Made by a program: the position numbers and the translations under genes
In this document: piece after piece, positions 1-7,592 of the stretch
Position numbering within the stretch: the first letter of the stretch is position 1
Layout of the letters: each line of letters starts with the position of its first letter
Notes under the pieces: generated by a model
Told to the model about the DNA's origin: nothing
What the model saw: only the letters and a program-made list of their open reading frames with translations
Databases searched by the model: none
NCBI GenBank assembly: GCA_036395115.1
Contig: DASWDU010000036.1
Span: 1-49,663 of the forward strand
Length of the DNA: 49,663 bases
Source: Thermoplasmata archaeon
Lineage (GTDB): Archaea > Thermoplasmatota > Thermoplasmata > RBG-16-68-12
Direction of reading: 5' to 3'

Positions 1-1
1 A

Positions 2-523
2 CGGGTGCGGGACATCGGCGTCGTGATGGACCTCGGCGTGCACGACATCGACATCATGCGGTACCTCGTCGGCGTGCCGATCGAGAGCGTCTTCGCCCTC
101 GGCGGTCGGAAGATGCACGAGAAGTTCGAGGACCACGCGAACATCCTGCTCAAGTTCGCGAACGGGGTGAGCGGTTTCGTCGAGGTGAACTGGCTCACGC
201 CGATGAAGGTCCGCCGGCTCAGCCTGACGTGCCTTCGGACCTTCGTCGAGGTCGACTACACGGAGCAGTCGATCACGGTGAGCGCGAGCACCTTGGGACC
301 CCTGGATCCGTTCAACCTGTACGAACTTCCGCTCGAGCACCACTCCCAGCGGATCCACGTGAGGAAGGAGGAGCCGCTGAAGCGGGAACTGGAGGACTTC
401 CTCGCAGCCGTGCGGGACAAACGCCCGCCTCTCGTGACGGGGGACGACGCCGTGGAGACGCTGCGCGTCGCGGAAGCCGCGACGGAGAGCCATCGGAAGG
501 GGAAGGTCGTGGAGCTCCTCTGA
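2..523 (+). CDS. Gfo/Idh/MocA-family oxidoreductase, C-terminal part (gene cut by window start)
   Basis: The reading frame is open from the first bases of the window, so the N-terminal NAD(P)-binding Rossmann domain lies upstream and is missing. About 173 residues of the C-terminal substrate domain remain. The segment DLGVHDIDIMRYLVG near the start is the usual helix of this family containing the conserved GxHDxD-type motif, and the end (DAVETLRVAEAATESHRKGKVVEL) is the typical closing helix and strand. Members oxidise or reduce sugars or sugar nucleotides with NAD(P). The next genes are a UDP-HexNAc 6-dehydrogenase and a WbpI-like epimerase, so a WbpB/WlbA-like role (oxidation at C3 of UDP-GlcNAc uronic acid) is a reasonable inference, but the substrate cannot be read from this fragment. 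The GTG at 5 is probably internal. Confidence 0.8.
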   Translation, partial: RVRDIGVVMDLGVHDIDIMRYLVGVPIESVFALGGRKMHEKFEDHANILLKFANGVSGFVEVNWLTPMKVRRLSLTCLRTFVEVDYTEQSITVSASTLGPLDPFNLYELPLEHHSQRIHVRKEEPLKRELEDFLAAVRDKRPPLVTGDDAVETLRVAEAATESHRKGKVVELL

Positions 524-540
524 GGCGACCCTCGCCGGCC

Positions 541-1839
541 TCAGAACTCGCCCTTGCCGATCGCCCGGTAGACGAAGCCCGCCTTGACGACCTCCGGGCC
601 GTCGAACACGTTCCGTCCGTCGACGATCACGTGGCGGCGCATCGCGCGCCGGAGCCTCGCGAGGTCGAGCCTGCGGTACGCGTCGTGGGCCGTTACGATC
701 GCGAGGCAATCGACGCCTCGGGTCGCCGCTTCGACGTCGCGGACGATCGTGTAGCCGCGTTCCGATCGGGCGAACGGATCGTGGATCACCACCTCCGCGC
801 CGCGGCGTCGCAGCCCCTGCACGATCTCCTTCGCCGGCGTGTTCCGCGCGTCCTCCGTGTCCTCCCGGTACGCGAAGCCGAGGACCGCGACCCGCGCGCC
901 CTTCAGCTTTCGGCCGGACGCGCCGAGCGCCTCCTCGACGAGACGCGCCATCCGGAGCGGCATGAAGTCGTTGACCGCGCGCGCCGTCGGGATGAGCTCG
1001 GGCTTCGTCTGCACCGCGGGCCCGACGAGGAGCCACGGGTCCTTCGGGATGCAGTGTCCACCGACGCCGGCGCCGGGCACGAGCATCATCCGGAACGGGC
1101 ACGTGTTGACAAGCTCCCGCACCTCGTACGCGTCCACGCCGAGTTCCTCCGAGATCAGGGCGACCTCGTTCGCGAAGGCGATCTGCACGTCCCAGTACGC
1201 GTTCTCCGCGGTCTTGACGACCTCCGCGGTCGTCCAGTCCGTCGGATGGATCTCGGCCTTCACGAAGCGGCGGTAGAACGCGAGGCCTTTGCGCAGCGCG
1301 ACCGGCTCGTCCGCCCCGAGGACGCGATGGAGCGTCGTCAGGTTCTCGAGGAGCTTGCCCGCCGTGAGCCGCTCGGGGCAGTGGACGACGTGGAAGTCCC
1401 GGCCCGCCTTCCGGCGTGACGCGCGCTCGAGCGCGGGCCGGACGACCTTCACCATCGTGCCCGGGGCGAGGGTCGATTCGATCGTCACGAGGGCGCCGTC
1501 TTTCAGGTGGCGGCCGACGGCTGCGAGCGCTCCCCGGAGCGCCTTGTACTCCGGGTCGTGGGTCGCGGGGTCGATCGGTGTCTCGACGCACACCGCGACG
1601 ACGTCGGCATCGGCCGCGTCCGCGGGCTCGAGGGACGCGCGCAGGCGTCCCTTCGCGACTTGGACCTTCAAGAGGTCCGCGAGGCCCGGCTCGCGGCCGC
1701 GGAGCGGGCTGCGTCCCGCGTTCACCGCCTCGACTTTCTCCGGGTCGATGTCGATCCCGACGACGGACGCGCGGGTCGCGGCGACCGCCGCCGCGAGCGG
1801 CACGCCGACGTAGCCGAGGCCCACCACGGCGACCTTCAC
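541..1839 (-). CDS. wecC: UDP-N-acetylhexosamine 6-dehydrogenase (WecC/WbpA type)
   Basis: A 432-residue nucleotide-sugar dehydrogenase that oxidises C6 of a UDP-HexNAc to the uronic acid with NAD. It begins with the dinucleotide-binding motif GLGYVG (residues 7-12). The central domain carries GGHCIPKDP near residue 260, whose Cys is the catalytic thiohemiacetal residue. The C-terminal UDP-binding domain has VLGFAYREDTEDARNTP. I chose the GTG at 1839, giving VKVAVVGLGYVG, rather than the ATG at 1851, because the TATA-like box at 1865-1871 is 26-32 bases upstream of 1839 but too close to 1851. It is convergent with the oxidoreductase at the window start and divergent from the WbpI-like epimerase. 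Sequence alone does not separate UDP-ManNAc from UDP-GlcNAc dehydrogenases; the neighbours favour UDP-GlcNAc. Confidence 0.9.
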   Translation of the reverse strand: MKVAVVGLGYVGVPLAAAVAATRASVVGIDIDPEKVEAVNAGRSPLRGREPGLADLLKVQVAKGRLRASLEPADAADADVVAVCVETPIDPATHDPEYKALRGALAAVGRHLKDGALVTIESTLAPGTMVKVVRPALERASRRKAGRDFHVVHCPERLTAGKLLENLTTLHRVLGADEPVALRKGLAFYRRFVKAEIHPTDWTTAEVVKTAENAYWDVQIAFANEVALISEELGVDAYEVRELVNTCPFRMMLVPGAGVGGHCIPKDPWLLVGPAVQTKPELIPTARAVNDFMPLRMARLVEEALGASGRKLKGARVAVLGFAYREDTEDARNTPAKEIVQGLRRRGAEVVIHDPFARSERGYTIVRDVEAATRGVDCLAIVTAHDAYRRLDLARLRRAMRRHVIVDGRNVFDGPEVVKAGFVYRAIGKGEF

Positions 1840-1864
1840 GGGCGCGCGCATGCGACCCAGCCGG

Positions 1865-1871
1865 ATAAAAG
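1865..1871 (-). promoter_or_regulatory. TATA-like box of the wecC/wbpA gene
   Basis: The reverse strand reads CTTTTAT here, 26-32 bases before the GTG at 1839. The spacing fits an archaeal TATA box serving a leaderless transcript and supports the internal GTG as the true start. Confidence 0.55.
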
Positions 1872-1992
1872 TTTCAATCTTGTGCGCTGCAGCACGGGAG
1901 GAGCCGAGCGGAGCGGGGTGACGTCATGGTGTCGACCCAGACGTTGCAGAACCCAACCTCGCGACAAGAGTCGCGACAAGAGACGAGAACGG

Positions 1993-1998
1993 TTATAT
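1993..1998 (+). promoter_or_regulatory. TATA-like box of the WbpI-like epimerase gene
   Basis: TTATAT lies 24-29 bases before the GTG at 2022. It places the likely transcription start at the start codon and argues against the longer reading frame that opens at 1926. Confidence 0.55.
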
Positions 1999-2021
1999 GT
2001 CGTCGCCCGCTCCCTCGGTCC

Positions 2022-3083
2022 GTGAAGATCGCGAGCGTCGTCGGCGCGCGACCGCAGTTCATCAAGGCCGCGCCGGTGAGCCGCGAAGTGCGTCAGCACA
2101 ACGAGGAGATCCTCGTCCACACGGGCCAGCACCACGACGACAACATGTCCGAGGTCTTCTTCGAAGTCCTCGACATCCCGCGGCCCGACTACAACCTCGG
2201 CATCGGAGGCGGGAGCCCGGCGTGGCAGACGGCCGAGATGATCCGCGCCCTCGATGGCGTGCTCGAGAAGGAGCGGCCCGAGTTCGTCCTCGTGTACGGC
2301 GACACGAACTCGACCCTCGCCGGCGCGATCGTCGCGTCGAAGAGGGGCCTGCCCCTCGGCCACGTCGAGGCGGGGCTGCGCTCGTACAATCGAGCGATGC
2401 CGGAGGAAATCAACCGGATCGTCGCGGACCAGCTGTCCGTCCTCCTGTTCTGCCCGACGCAGACGGCCGTCGACAACCTCGAGCGCGAGGGGATCGAGCG
2501 GGGCGTGCACATGGTCGGGGACGTCATGTACGACATCGCGTTGCAGAGCGCGCAGGCCGCCCGGTCGCGCGACGTCGCGGCGCGGTTCGGCGTGACGCGG
2601 GGCGAGTACGTCCTCGCGACGCTGCACCGGCCGGGCAACGTGGACGACCGCGCGGTGCTCACGGGCATCGTGCGCGCCTTCGCGCGCTCGCGCCGGCCGA
2701 TCGTCTTCCCGGTCCATCCCAGGACGCGCAAGAACCTGGAAGCGTTCGGGCTGTGGGACACGCTCCGCGCCCGCGTGAAGGCGATCGACCCGGTCGACTA
2801 CCTCGACTTCATCGCGCTGGTGATGGGCGCGTGGAAGGTCGTCACGGATTCCGGCGGGGTGCAGAAGGAGGCATACTTCTTCGGCGTCCCGTGCGTCACG
2901 CTCCGCGACGAGACGGAGTGGATCGAGACGGTCGAGGACGGGTGGAACGCCCTCGTCGGCACGGAGCCGGAGGACATCCTCGACGCGATCGAGAAGTTCA
3001 ATCCGGCCGGCACGAAGTCGAAGTCGTTCGGGGACGGCCACGCCGCGGAGAAGATCGCCCGGATCCTCGACAAGTTCGTGTGA
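2022..3083 (+). CDS. UDP-N-acetylglucosamine 2-epimerase family, WbpI/WlbD-like
   Basis: A 353-residue enzyme of the non-hydrolysing UDP-GlcNAc 2-epimerase family, GT-B fold. Visible motifs are GARPQFIKAAPV (8-19), HTGQH (33-37), GDTNSTLAG (93-101), HVEAGLR (114-120), PEEINR (127-132) and, towards the end, TDSGGVQKEA followed by RDETEWIET. The RDETEW version, the NMSEVFFE stretch near residue 41 and GDVMYD resemble the WbpI/WlbD branch, which acts on UDP-2,3-diacetamido-glucuronic acid, more than classical WecB. The frame extends upstream to 1926, but that N-terminus is unlike the family. The GTG at 2022 gives the expected VKIASVVGARP start and has a TATA-like box at the right distance. The WbpI-like call is inference from motifs and neighbours; plain WecB activity is the alternative. 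Confidence 0.85.
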   Translation: MKIASVVGARPQFIKAAPVSREVRQHNEEILVHTGQHHDDNMSEVFFEVLDIPRPDYNLGIGGGSPAWQTAEMIRALDGVLEKERPEFVLVYGDTNSTLAGAIVASKRGLPLGHVEAGLRSYNRAMPEEINRIVADQLSVLLFCPTQTAVDNLEREGIERGVHMVGDVMYDIALQSAQAARSRDVAARFGVTRGEYVLATLHRPGNVDDRAVLTGIVRAFARSRRPIVFPVHPRTRKNLEAFGLWDTLRARVKAIDPVDYLDFIALVMGAWKVVTDSGGVQKEAYFFGVPCVTLRDETEWIETVEDGWNALVGTEPEDILDAIEKFNPAGTKSKSFGDGHAAEKIARILDKFV

Positions 3084-3145
3084 TGGGGTCGGGCGACCGA
3101 GACATCCGCTCCGGTGCGCCTCCCGGCGGCGCTTCCGGTCTCGGG

Positions 3146-3862
3146 TTACTCCGCCTCCACGATCGCCTTCGCGAGGAAGAATCGGCCGTCCTCGAAATTG
3201 AGCGAGTACACGCCGGTCTCGTGGTTGACCTTCCGCATCTTCACAATCTGGAGGCGCCGCTGCACCTCGGTCTCGTGGATTTCGAAACGGGTGAGTCGGA
3301 GGATGCCGTCGGAAAGGAACTCGACCCCGTAGTTGTTCGGGGAGGGGCCCGCGAGCGGCACCTCGGAGATCACGAAGTTCGTCGTGCCGAGGTCCCGGAG
3401 GAACCCGAACAGCTGGAAGACCTCCTCGCGCGGCTTCGACGGGTTGACGAAGGCGAGGAGCGCCTCGAGGGAATCCAAGACGAGCGCCTCGTACCGGTTG
3501 CCATCGACCCCTTCGCGCAACAGCTTCCGGAGGATGGTGAGCCAGTTCCCCGAAGAGCCCGCCTTGTCGACCTCCAAGCGGAGCCGGCCGAGGTCCAAGA
3601 TGTCGGGGCCGCGGGAATTCCCCTGGACCTCCTCTGGCATCCCCATCGCCGCCATGGCCTCCGTGATGCTCTCCGTCGCCTCCTCGAGCGAGACGTAGAG
3701 GCACGGGATGCCGCGCCGCTGGTTGTGGTACAGGATGCTGTAGGTGAGCGCGGTCTTCATCGTCCCGGGCCCGCCGAGGACGAGCACCGTGTGCTTCCTC
3801 GGGATGCCCCCGCCGAGCGCGGCGTCTAGCCCACGGACGTACGTGGGCAACGCGGACGACAT
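3146..3862 (-). CDS. KaiC/RadA-like RecA-superfamily ATPase
   Basis: A 238-residue single-domain RecA-fold ATPase of the archaeal KaiC-like group. It has a P-loop GGPGTMKT at residues 30-37, in which Met takes the place of the usual Gly before the catalytic Lys. A conserved acidic segment YVSLEEATESI follows near residue 56, then a Walker B strand ALVLDSLEALL ending at Asp130. There is no second KaiC domain, so it is not a circadian KaiC. Proteins of this group often act in signalling or regulation with membrane or response-regulator partners. It lies 88 bases downstream of the DUF835 receptor gene on the same strand but has its own TATA-like box. A functional link between the two is inferred from adjacency only. 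Confidence 0.8.
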   Translation of the reverse strand: MSSALPTYVRGLDAALGGGIPRKHTVLVLGGPGTMKTALTYSILYHNQRRGIPCLYVSLEEATESITEAMAAMGMPEEVQGNSRGPDILDLGRLRLEVDKAGSSGNWLTILRKLLREGVDGNRYEALVLDSLEALLAFVNPSKPREEVFQLFGFLRDLGTTNFVISEVPLAGPSPNNYGVEFLSDGILRLTRFEIHETEVQRRLQIVKMRKVNHETGVYSLNFEDGRFFLAKAIVEAE

Positions 3863-3888
3863 TTGCGGATGCCTCGTCCTCTGGAGGC

Positions 3889-3894
3889 ATAAGG
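3889..3894 (-). promoter_or_regulatory. TATA-like box of the KaiC-like ATPase gene
   Basis: The reverse strand reads CTTATG, 27-32 bases before the ATG at 3862, the same geometry as the other leaderless genes here. Confidence 0.5.
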
Positions 3895-3950
3895 CTTGTC
3901 CATCTGCAATCGGACCTGATAACGGAGGCGGCTGCGCCGAACACGACGCG

Positions 3951-5936
3951 TCACGGCAGCGGCATCACGACTTCCATCTCCTTCTTGAGACGGCGGAGAT
4001 CCTCGACCGGGATAATCCCCGGGGCCACGGACACGAGGAGCATGTGATCCGTCCGGGCGACCCGATCGACGAGGAGCCGCACCAAGCGAAGGACGCTCCC
4101 GAAGTTGTTGTTGTCGCTCAGGAATTCGAGCCCCTCGAGGAATACGGCGCCGCGCGCCTCGGCCCCCAAGAATTCCTCGATGAGTAGGACGGTCCGCTCC
4201 AGGGAAGGCGTGAGGAGCCCGTCCCCCCGGAGGCTCCCCCGGTCCACGAGCCGGTACGACCGGATCGTCGACGCCTCGCGGGCGGCGCCGTCGAAGCGCA
4301 GGTCGACACGGCTGATCGCGAGGATTGGGCGTGTCCCGCCGTCCAAGTCCTGGAGGAGGTGCAGGGACGCCTCGGGGTGCGGCTCCTCGACGAGGTAGGC
4401 GTGGCCCGGCCGGATTTCCAGCGGGGCGCGAGGTCCTTTCGGCGGCGCGGGCTCGTCACGGCCGCGCCTCCCGCGGATCCAGAACGCGAACGCGAAGCCG
4501 CCCGCGACGATCGCGAGGAGGAGCCCGAGGCCCCACGCGAGCGCCCACGGAGCCCCGCCATCCGGGACGGTGGACACGGCGACGAGGTCGAGCCGGAGGG
4601 TCGCCTGGACCGCGTCGTCGGCGCCGGCGTCGACGTAGCGGACCCGGACGGTCCCGCCGCTCCGTTCGTCCGGAAACAAGGTCGCGTTGTGGTACGCGTC
4701 CGAGGCGCCGAACGGCGCTCCGAGTCGGACGTCCCACGAGGCCGACGTGAAGTTCCACACCTCGACGTTCGCGTTCTCCGGCCCTGCGGAGATCGCGCCG
4801 CGGATTTCGAGGACGGGGGAGCCGCCGGAGATCCCCGTGAGGTTCTGCACGACCGCGAGCCGGTAGCCCGTGACCGTCGTCACGACCGCCGCGTAGTCGA
4901 GCCACAGGGAGGTCGGGCTCGGACTCGAGCCGGCGGCGTCGACGAACCGCACGGCAGGGGAGCCGCTGTTGTACTCCGCCGGCGTGAGGTCGTAGGCGAG
5001 GGTCTGGCGGCTCGTCCCGTTGACTGTCCCGCGGGCGTTCCACGCGGCAGGCGGCGTGAGCACCTCGACGGAGATGTTGTCGCCCAGGATTCGACCGGCG
5101 AGGGTGAGCGTCTGCGGGGCACCCGCCGGGACCGAGGTCCACAGGTAGCGCACGTCGAGCTCGTAGGAGGACGAGTACGTGTAGACGACGCGGATCGCGT
5201 TGGCGTCCAGTTGGACGGACCCCCCGGCGGTCGCCGTGAACCGGGCCGCGACGCGGTTCGCGTCCGAGTACGACCAGGCGCGGCAGGCGGTGAAGTTCGT
5301 GAACGTGTAGGAGGGCGGGTCGGTCTTCGGGAGCGGGCCCGACGATACGCTCGGACACCAGCTCCCGCCGTCGTTCCACGACAAGGAGAGGTAGAACTGG
5401 CCGTTGTTCGAGTACGCCATGTACCCGAGCTCGATGCTCGCGATCGTCGACCCGGCAGGGACCGAGAGCCCGTAGTCGAGGTAAACGCAGGCGTCGCCCC
5501 CGTTGCCCGTCGCGGTGTACGTGTCCGGTTGGATCCCGAGGTTGCCCCACTGGAACGTGCACGTTCCCACGGTCGCCGGGTTGCGGGTGACCGTGTTCGT
5601 CGCGGGGGTCCCCGTGCCGACCTCGGTGTAAAGGATCTCGGAGCCGTCGAGCGACGCGATCCCGGCGGGGAACGTCCCGCTCACCGGTTCGGCGAGGAGG
5701 AGCGTCTGGCTCACAGGGGTCGACGGCACCTGCGTCGTCGTGAGCGACTCCGTGAGGGTCTCGGACTGTCCGTCGGCGGCTCCCGTGGCGGACGGCCCGG
5801 AGGTCGTGCCGACGATCACCTGTTCCTCCGTGACCCCGTACGTCCCCGCCTCGGCGGGCGAGAGGACGAGCGTCGACGCGATGAGGAGGGCGGCGAACAG
5901 CAGTGCCTCTCGATGCCGCCGGCTGTGGAGACGCAT
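3951..5936 (-). CDS. Membrane receptor-like protein: secreted beta-rich ectodomain, one TM, cytosolic DUF835
   Basis: The predicted protein has 661 residues. Residues 1-30 form a signal peptide (basic start, hydrophobic core, cleavage after PAEA). About 450 Ser/Thr/Gly/Val-rich residues follow, probably several beta-sandwich domains outside the cell, then a membrane segment (ALAWGLGLLLAIVAGGFAFAF), an Arg-rich stop-transfer stretch and a C-terminal cytosolic domain. That domain (from about GHAYLVEE to MEVVMPLP) has the DUF835 pattern: a start with YLVEE, SRVDL, then VFLEGLEFLSDNNNF and a closing VEDLRRLKKEMEVV. DUF835 is an archaeal domain of unknown function, frequent in Thermoplasmata, with a Walker B-like hydrophobic strand but no P-loop. 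I chose the ATG at 5936 over upstream codons because it starts the signal peptide and a TATA-like box lies at 5962-5967. The ligand is unknown. Confidence 0.8.
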   Translation of the reverse strand: MRLHSRRHREALLFAALLIASTLVLSPAEAGTYGVTEEQVIVGTTSGPSATGAADGQSETLTESLTTTQVPSTPVSQTLLLAEPVSGTFPAGIASLDGSEILYTEVGTGTPATNTVTRNPATVGTCTFQWGNLGIQPDTYTATGNGGDACVYLDYGLSVPAGSTIASIELGYMAYSNNGQFYLSLSWNDGGSWCPSVSSGPLPKTDPPSYTFTNFTACRAWSYSDANRVAARFTATAGGSVQLDANAIRVVYTYSSSYELDVRYLWTSVPAGAPQTLTLAGRILGDNISVEVLTPPAAWNARGTVNGTSRQTLAYDLTPAEYNSGSPAVRFVDAAGSSPSPTSLWLDYAAVVTTVTGYRLAVVQNLTGISGGSPVLEIRGAISAGPENANVEVWNFTSASWDVRLGAPFGASDAYHNATLFPDERSGGTVRVRYVDAGADDAVQATLRLDLVAVSTVPDGGAPWALAWGLGLLLAIVAGGFAFAFWIRGRRGRDEPAPPKGPRAPLEIRPGHAYLVEEPHPEASLHLLQDLDGGTRPILAISRVDLRFDGAAREASTIRSYRLVDRGSLRGDGLLTPSLERTVLLIEEFLGAEARGAVFLEGLEFLSDNNNFGSVLRLVRLLVDRVARTDHMLLVSVAPGIIPVEDLRRLKKEMEVVMPLP

Positions 5937-5961
5937 TCCTTTGCTCGACGAGCTATGCCGG

Positions 5962-5967
5962 CATATG
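5962..5967 (-). promoter_or_regulatory. TATA-like box of the DUF835 receptor gene
   Basis: CATATG lies 26-31 bases upstream of the ATG at 5936 on the reverse strand. It is a weak match, but the spacing is right. Confidence 0.4.
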
Positions 5968-6096
5968 GGTTTGCCTCTCATTTTCGGGGGCGATAGCCGA
6001 TGCGGTTCGACGCCCCCATGCGATCCGTCGCGGCTCCTCCAGGCCGGCGTGCCGGCTCCCTCATCCGCTTAAGGCCGTGCGCCTTCCCGAAGGGCC

Positions 6097-6966
6097 GTGG
6101 ACGTCTCGTCGGTCGTCGCCCTCGGGATCGTCGTCCTCGCGACCGCGTACGCGTTCGTCCGCAGGGCGCTCTTGTCCCTCACGTACGCCGTGGCGATCCT
6201 GGTGGTGTACGCGCTCGAAGTCGCGTCCGGCTTCGGCATCGTGGACACGCTGGGCCTCGTTTCCGCGCCGGGGCAAGCCCCCGCGCCGTGGTCCTGGGTC
6301 ACATTCCAGTTCGTGCACGCATCGGAGACCCATGTGTTCCTGAACCTCCTCGGCCTCGTGTTCCTCTCGCCGACGTTCGAGGAGCGCGTCGGGAGTCCAA
6401 GGTGGGCGATCCTGTACTTCGCGGGCGGAGCGTTCGGGGCGTTCGCCTTCCTGGTCGTCAACCTGGGCCACCCGATCGTCCTCGTCGGCGCGTCCGCGGG
6501 CATTTCGGCGGTCTTCGGGGCGTACGGGCGGCTGTACCCGCGGGACCGCGTCACGCTGTTCCTCCCGATCCCGGGCGTCCCCGCGATCCCCGTCGCGCAG
6601 CTCGTGGTGATCTTCCTCGTCCTCGAGCTGCTGCTCGGCTTCTTCGGCCCGTCGGGCATCGCGTGGCAGGCCCACGCGGCCGGGATCGCCTTCGGGTTCG
6701 CCGCCGCGCCCGCCGTGATGCGCCTGCCCATGCCGGGCCGAAGGCGAGCGGCGAAGCCGACGCGGATCGACGGCCTCCGGGACCTAGCGACGACGCCGGA
6801 GCTGCGGGCGATCCTGGAGGAGGCCGCCCGCGCGGACCTCCCGGAGACGCGCAACGCGTGGATCGAGAAGCTCGTCGCGAGCGCACGCTGCCCGCAGTGC
6901 GGCGGGACCCTTCGGCTGCGGTTCGGGCGACTCGCGAGCCCTTGCGGGTGGCGGCGTAGCCTTTGA
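6097..6966 (+). CDS. Rhomboid-family intramembrane serine protease with C-terminal zinc-ribbon remnant
   Basis: A 289-residue multi-pass membrane protein. The rhomboid core shows HVFLNLLG (residues 79-86, the HxxxN helix), the catalytic serine motif GASAGI with Ser133, and the catalytic histidine in QAHAAGIAFGF with His193. Rhomboids cleave transmembrane helices within the bilayer. The roughly 80-residue tail is cytosolic and ends with CPQC and a lone CGW, which looks like a zinc ribbon missing its last cysteine. The GTG at 6097 is the first sensible start, with CTTAAGG at 6068-6074 upstream as a possible TATA-like box. The gene stands alone, and the substrate is unknown. Confidence 0.85.
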   Translation: MDVSSVVALGIVVLATAYAFVRRALLSLTYAVAILVVYALEVASGFGIVDTLGLVSAPGQAPAPWSWVTFQFVHASETHVFLNLLGLVFLSPTFEERVGSPRWAILYFAGGAFGAFAFLVVNLGHPIVLVGASAGISAVFGAYGRLYPRDRVTLFLPIPGVPAIPVAQLVVIFLVLELLLGFFGPSGIAWQAHAAGIAFGFAAAPAVMRLPMPGRRRAAKPTRIDGLRDLATTPELRAILEEAARADLPETRNAWIEKLVASARCPQCGGTLRLRFGRLASPCGWRRSL

Positions 6967-7006
6967 CCGGCCCGCCGACTCCCCTCCGACGAAGCCTCCT
7001 CGGTTT

Positions 7007-7024
7007 GGCCTAACATGTTAGCCC
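7007..7024. repeat. 18-base palindrome, copy 1
   Basis: Fits GGNCTAACATGTTAGNCC with a perfect CTAACATGTTAG core, 40 bases after the rhomboid stop. It is one of six copies between 7007 and 11162 and shares the flanking TT and the ...GCCC right arm with copies 2 and 3. Confidence 0.85.
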
Positions 7025-7102
7025 ACGCGCTGACGAGCGCATTCACCCACCCCTGCGAAACATTATTATATGGCCATACACATATATATATCCGGTGACA
7101 GC

Positions 7103-7426
7103 GTGATCGATGGCTACCAAGGAGAGAGGATCTTGCTTTCGTACGACGCCACCGGGACCTCGCGGCCTGCAGCGGTGCAGGTGTGCCGCTTGATCTTCGG
7201 GCGGAGACGGACCGACCGCCACGGACGGGTGCGCGACGAGCCGGGGTTCATCCACAGGCCCGGAGTCGTGTGGATCGGGCAGAGCGTGCTGATCCTTCCT
7301 CCGCGGGATGCGGAGGAACTTGCGGGGAAGCTCACCCGTCTGCGTGTGCGCGTCGCCACGGCGCCCGTAGCGATTGCTCATCCGATGCTCGAACGGTTCC
7401 GTCGGCCCTCCGCGCCGTTGGCCTAA
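7103..7426 (+). CDS. Small protein of unknown function bracketed by palindromes
   Basis: A 107-residue basic protein from the GTG at 7103. An ATG at 7070 in the same frame would add 11 residues, but that codon lies inside the AT-rich promoter-like stretch (ATTATTATATGG, 7061-7072). The central part, GFIHRPGVVWIGQSVLILPPRDAEEL, looks like a folded domain and not shadow coding, but I recognise no family. The stop codon (7424-7426) lies inside palindrome copy 2, and copy 1 lies about 80 bases upstream of the start. No signal peptide or membrane segment is seen. It may be a soluble DNA- or RNA-binding protein because of its many Arg residues, but this is a guess. Confidence 0.55.
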   Translation: MIDGYQGERILLSYDATGTSRPAAVQVCRLIFGRRRTDRHGRVRDEPGFIHRPGVVWIGQSVLILPPRDAEELAGKLTRLRVRVATAPVAIAHPMLERFRRPSAPLA

Positions 7427-7437
7427 CATGTTAGCCC
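7420..7437. repeat. 18-base palindrome, copy 2
   Basis: Same sequence as copy 1 over all 18 bases. It supplies the TAA stop codon of the small gene 7103-7426. Confidence 0.85.
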
Positions 7438-7534
7438 GAAGGCCTCGCGGCGGGAAGGGACGCGCGGCACATGCCGAAGCGTTACGAACGGTTTCCCGGA
7501 GGGACTTCAACACCTTGTCGAGGTCGGGATCGTT

Positions 7535-7552
7535 GGCCTAACTTGTTAGCCC
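7535..7552. repeat. 18-base palindrome, copy 3
   Basis: Matches the consensus with one central change (core CTAACTTGTTAG). It lies in the intergenic space 7427-7592, which holds no gene that I can support, 40 bases beyond the 3' end of the aldo/keto reductase gene. Confidence 0.8.
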
Positions 7553-7592
7553 AGAGCCCGCCTCGGCACCGGCAGCCGACGCGACGTCGGGC

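Noticed and set aside
1836-3944. 702-residue reverse-strand open frame across the epimerase and ATPase genes
   Set aside because: It is antisense to two well-supported genes on different strands and has no family features.
7080-7092. ATATATAT stretch as promoter of the small gene
   Set aside because: It is only about 11-23 bases before the GTG at 7103; the box at 7061-7072 has the better spacing.
7007-7552. Palindromes as simple transcription terminators
   Set aside because: Two of them lie in divergent promoter regions, no T-tract follows, and the variable inner base with fixed half-sites fits protein binding better.
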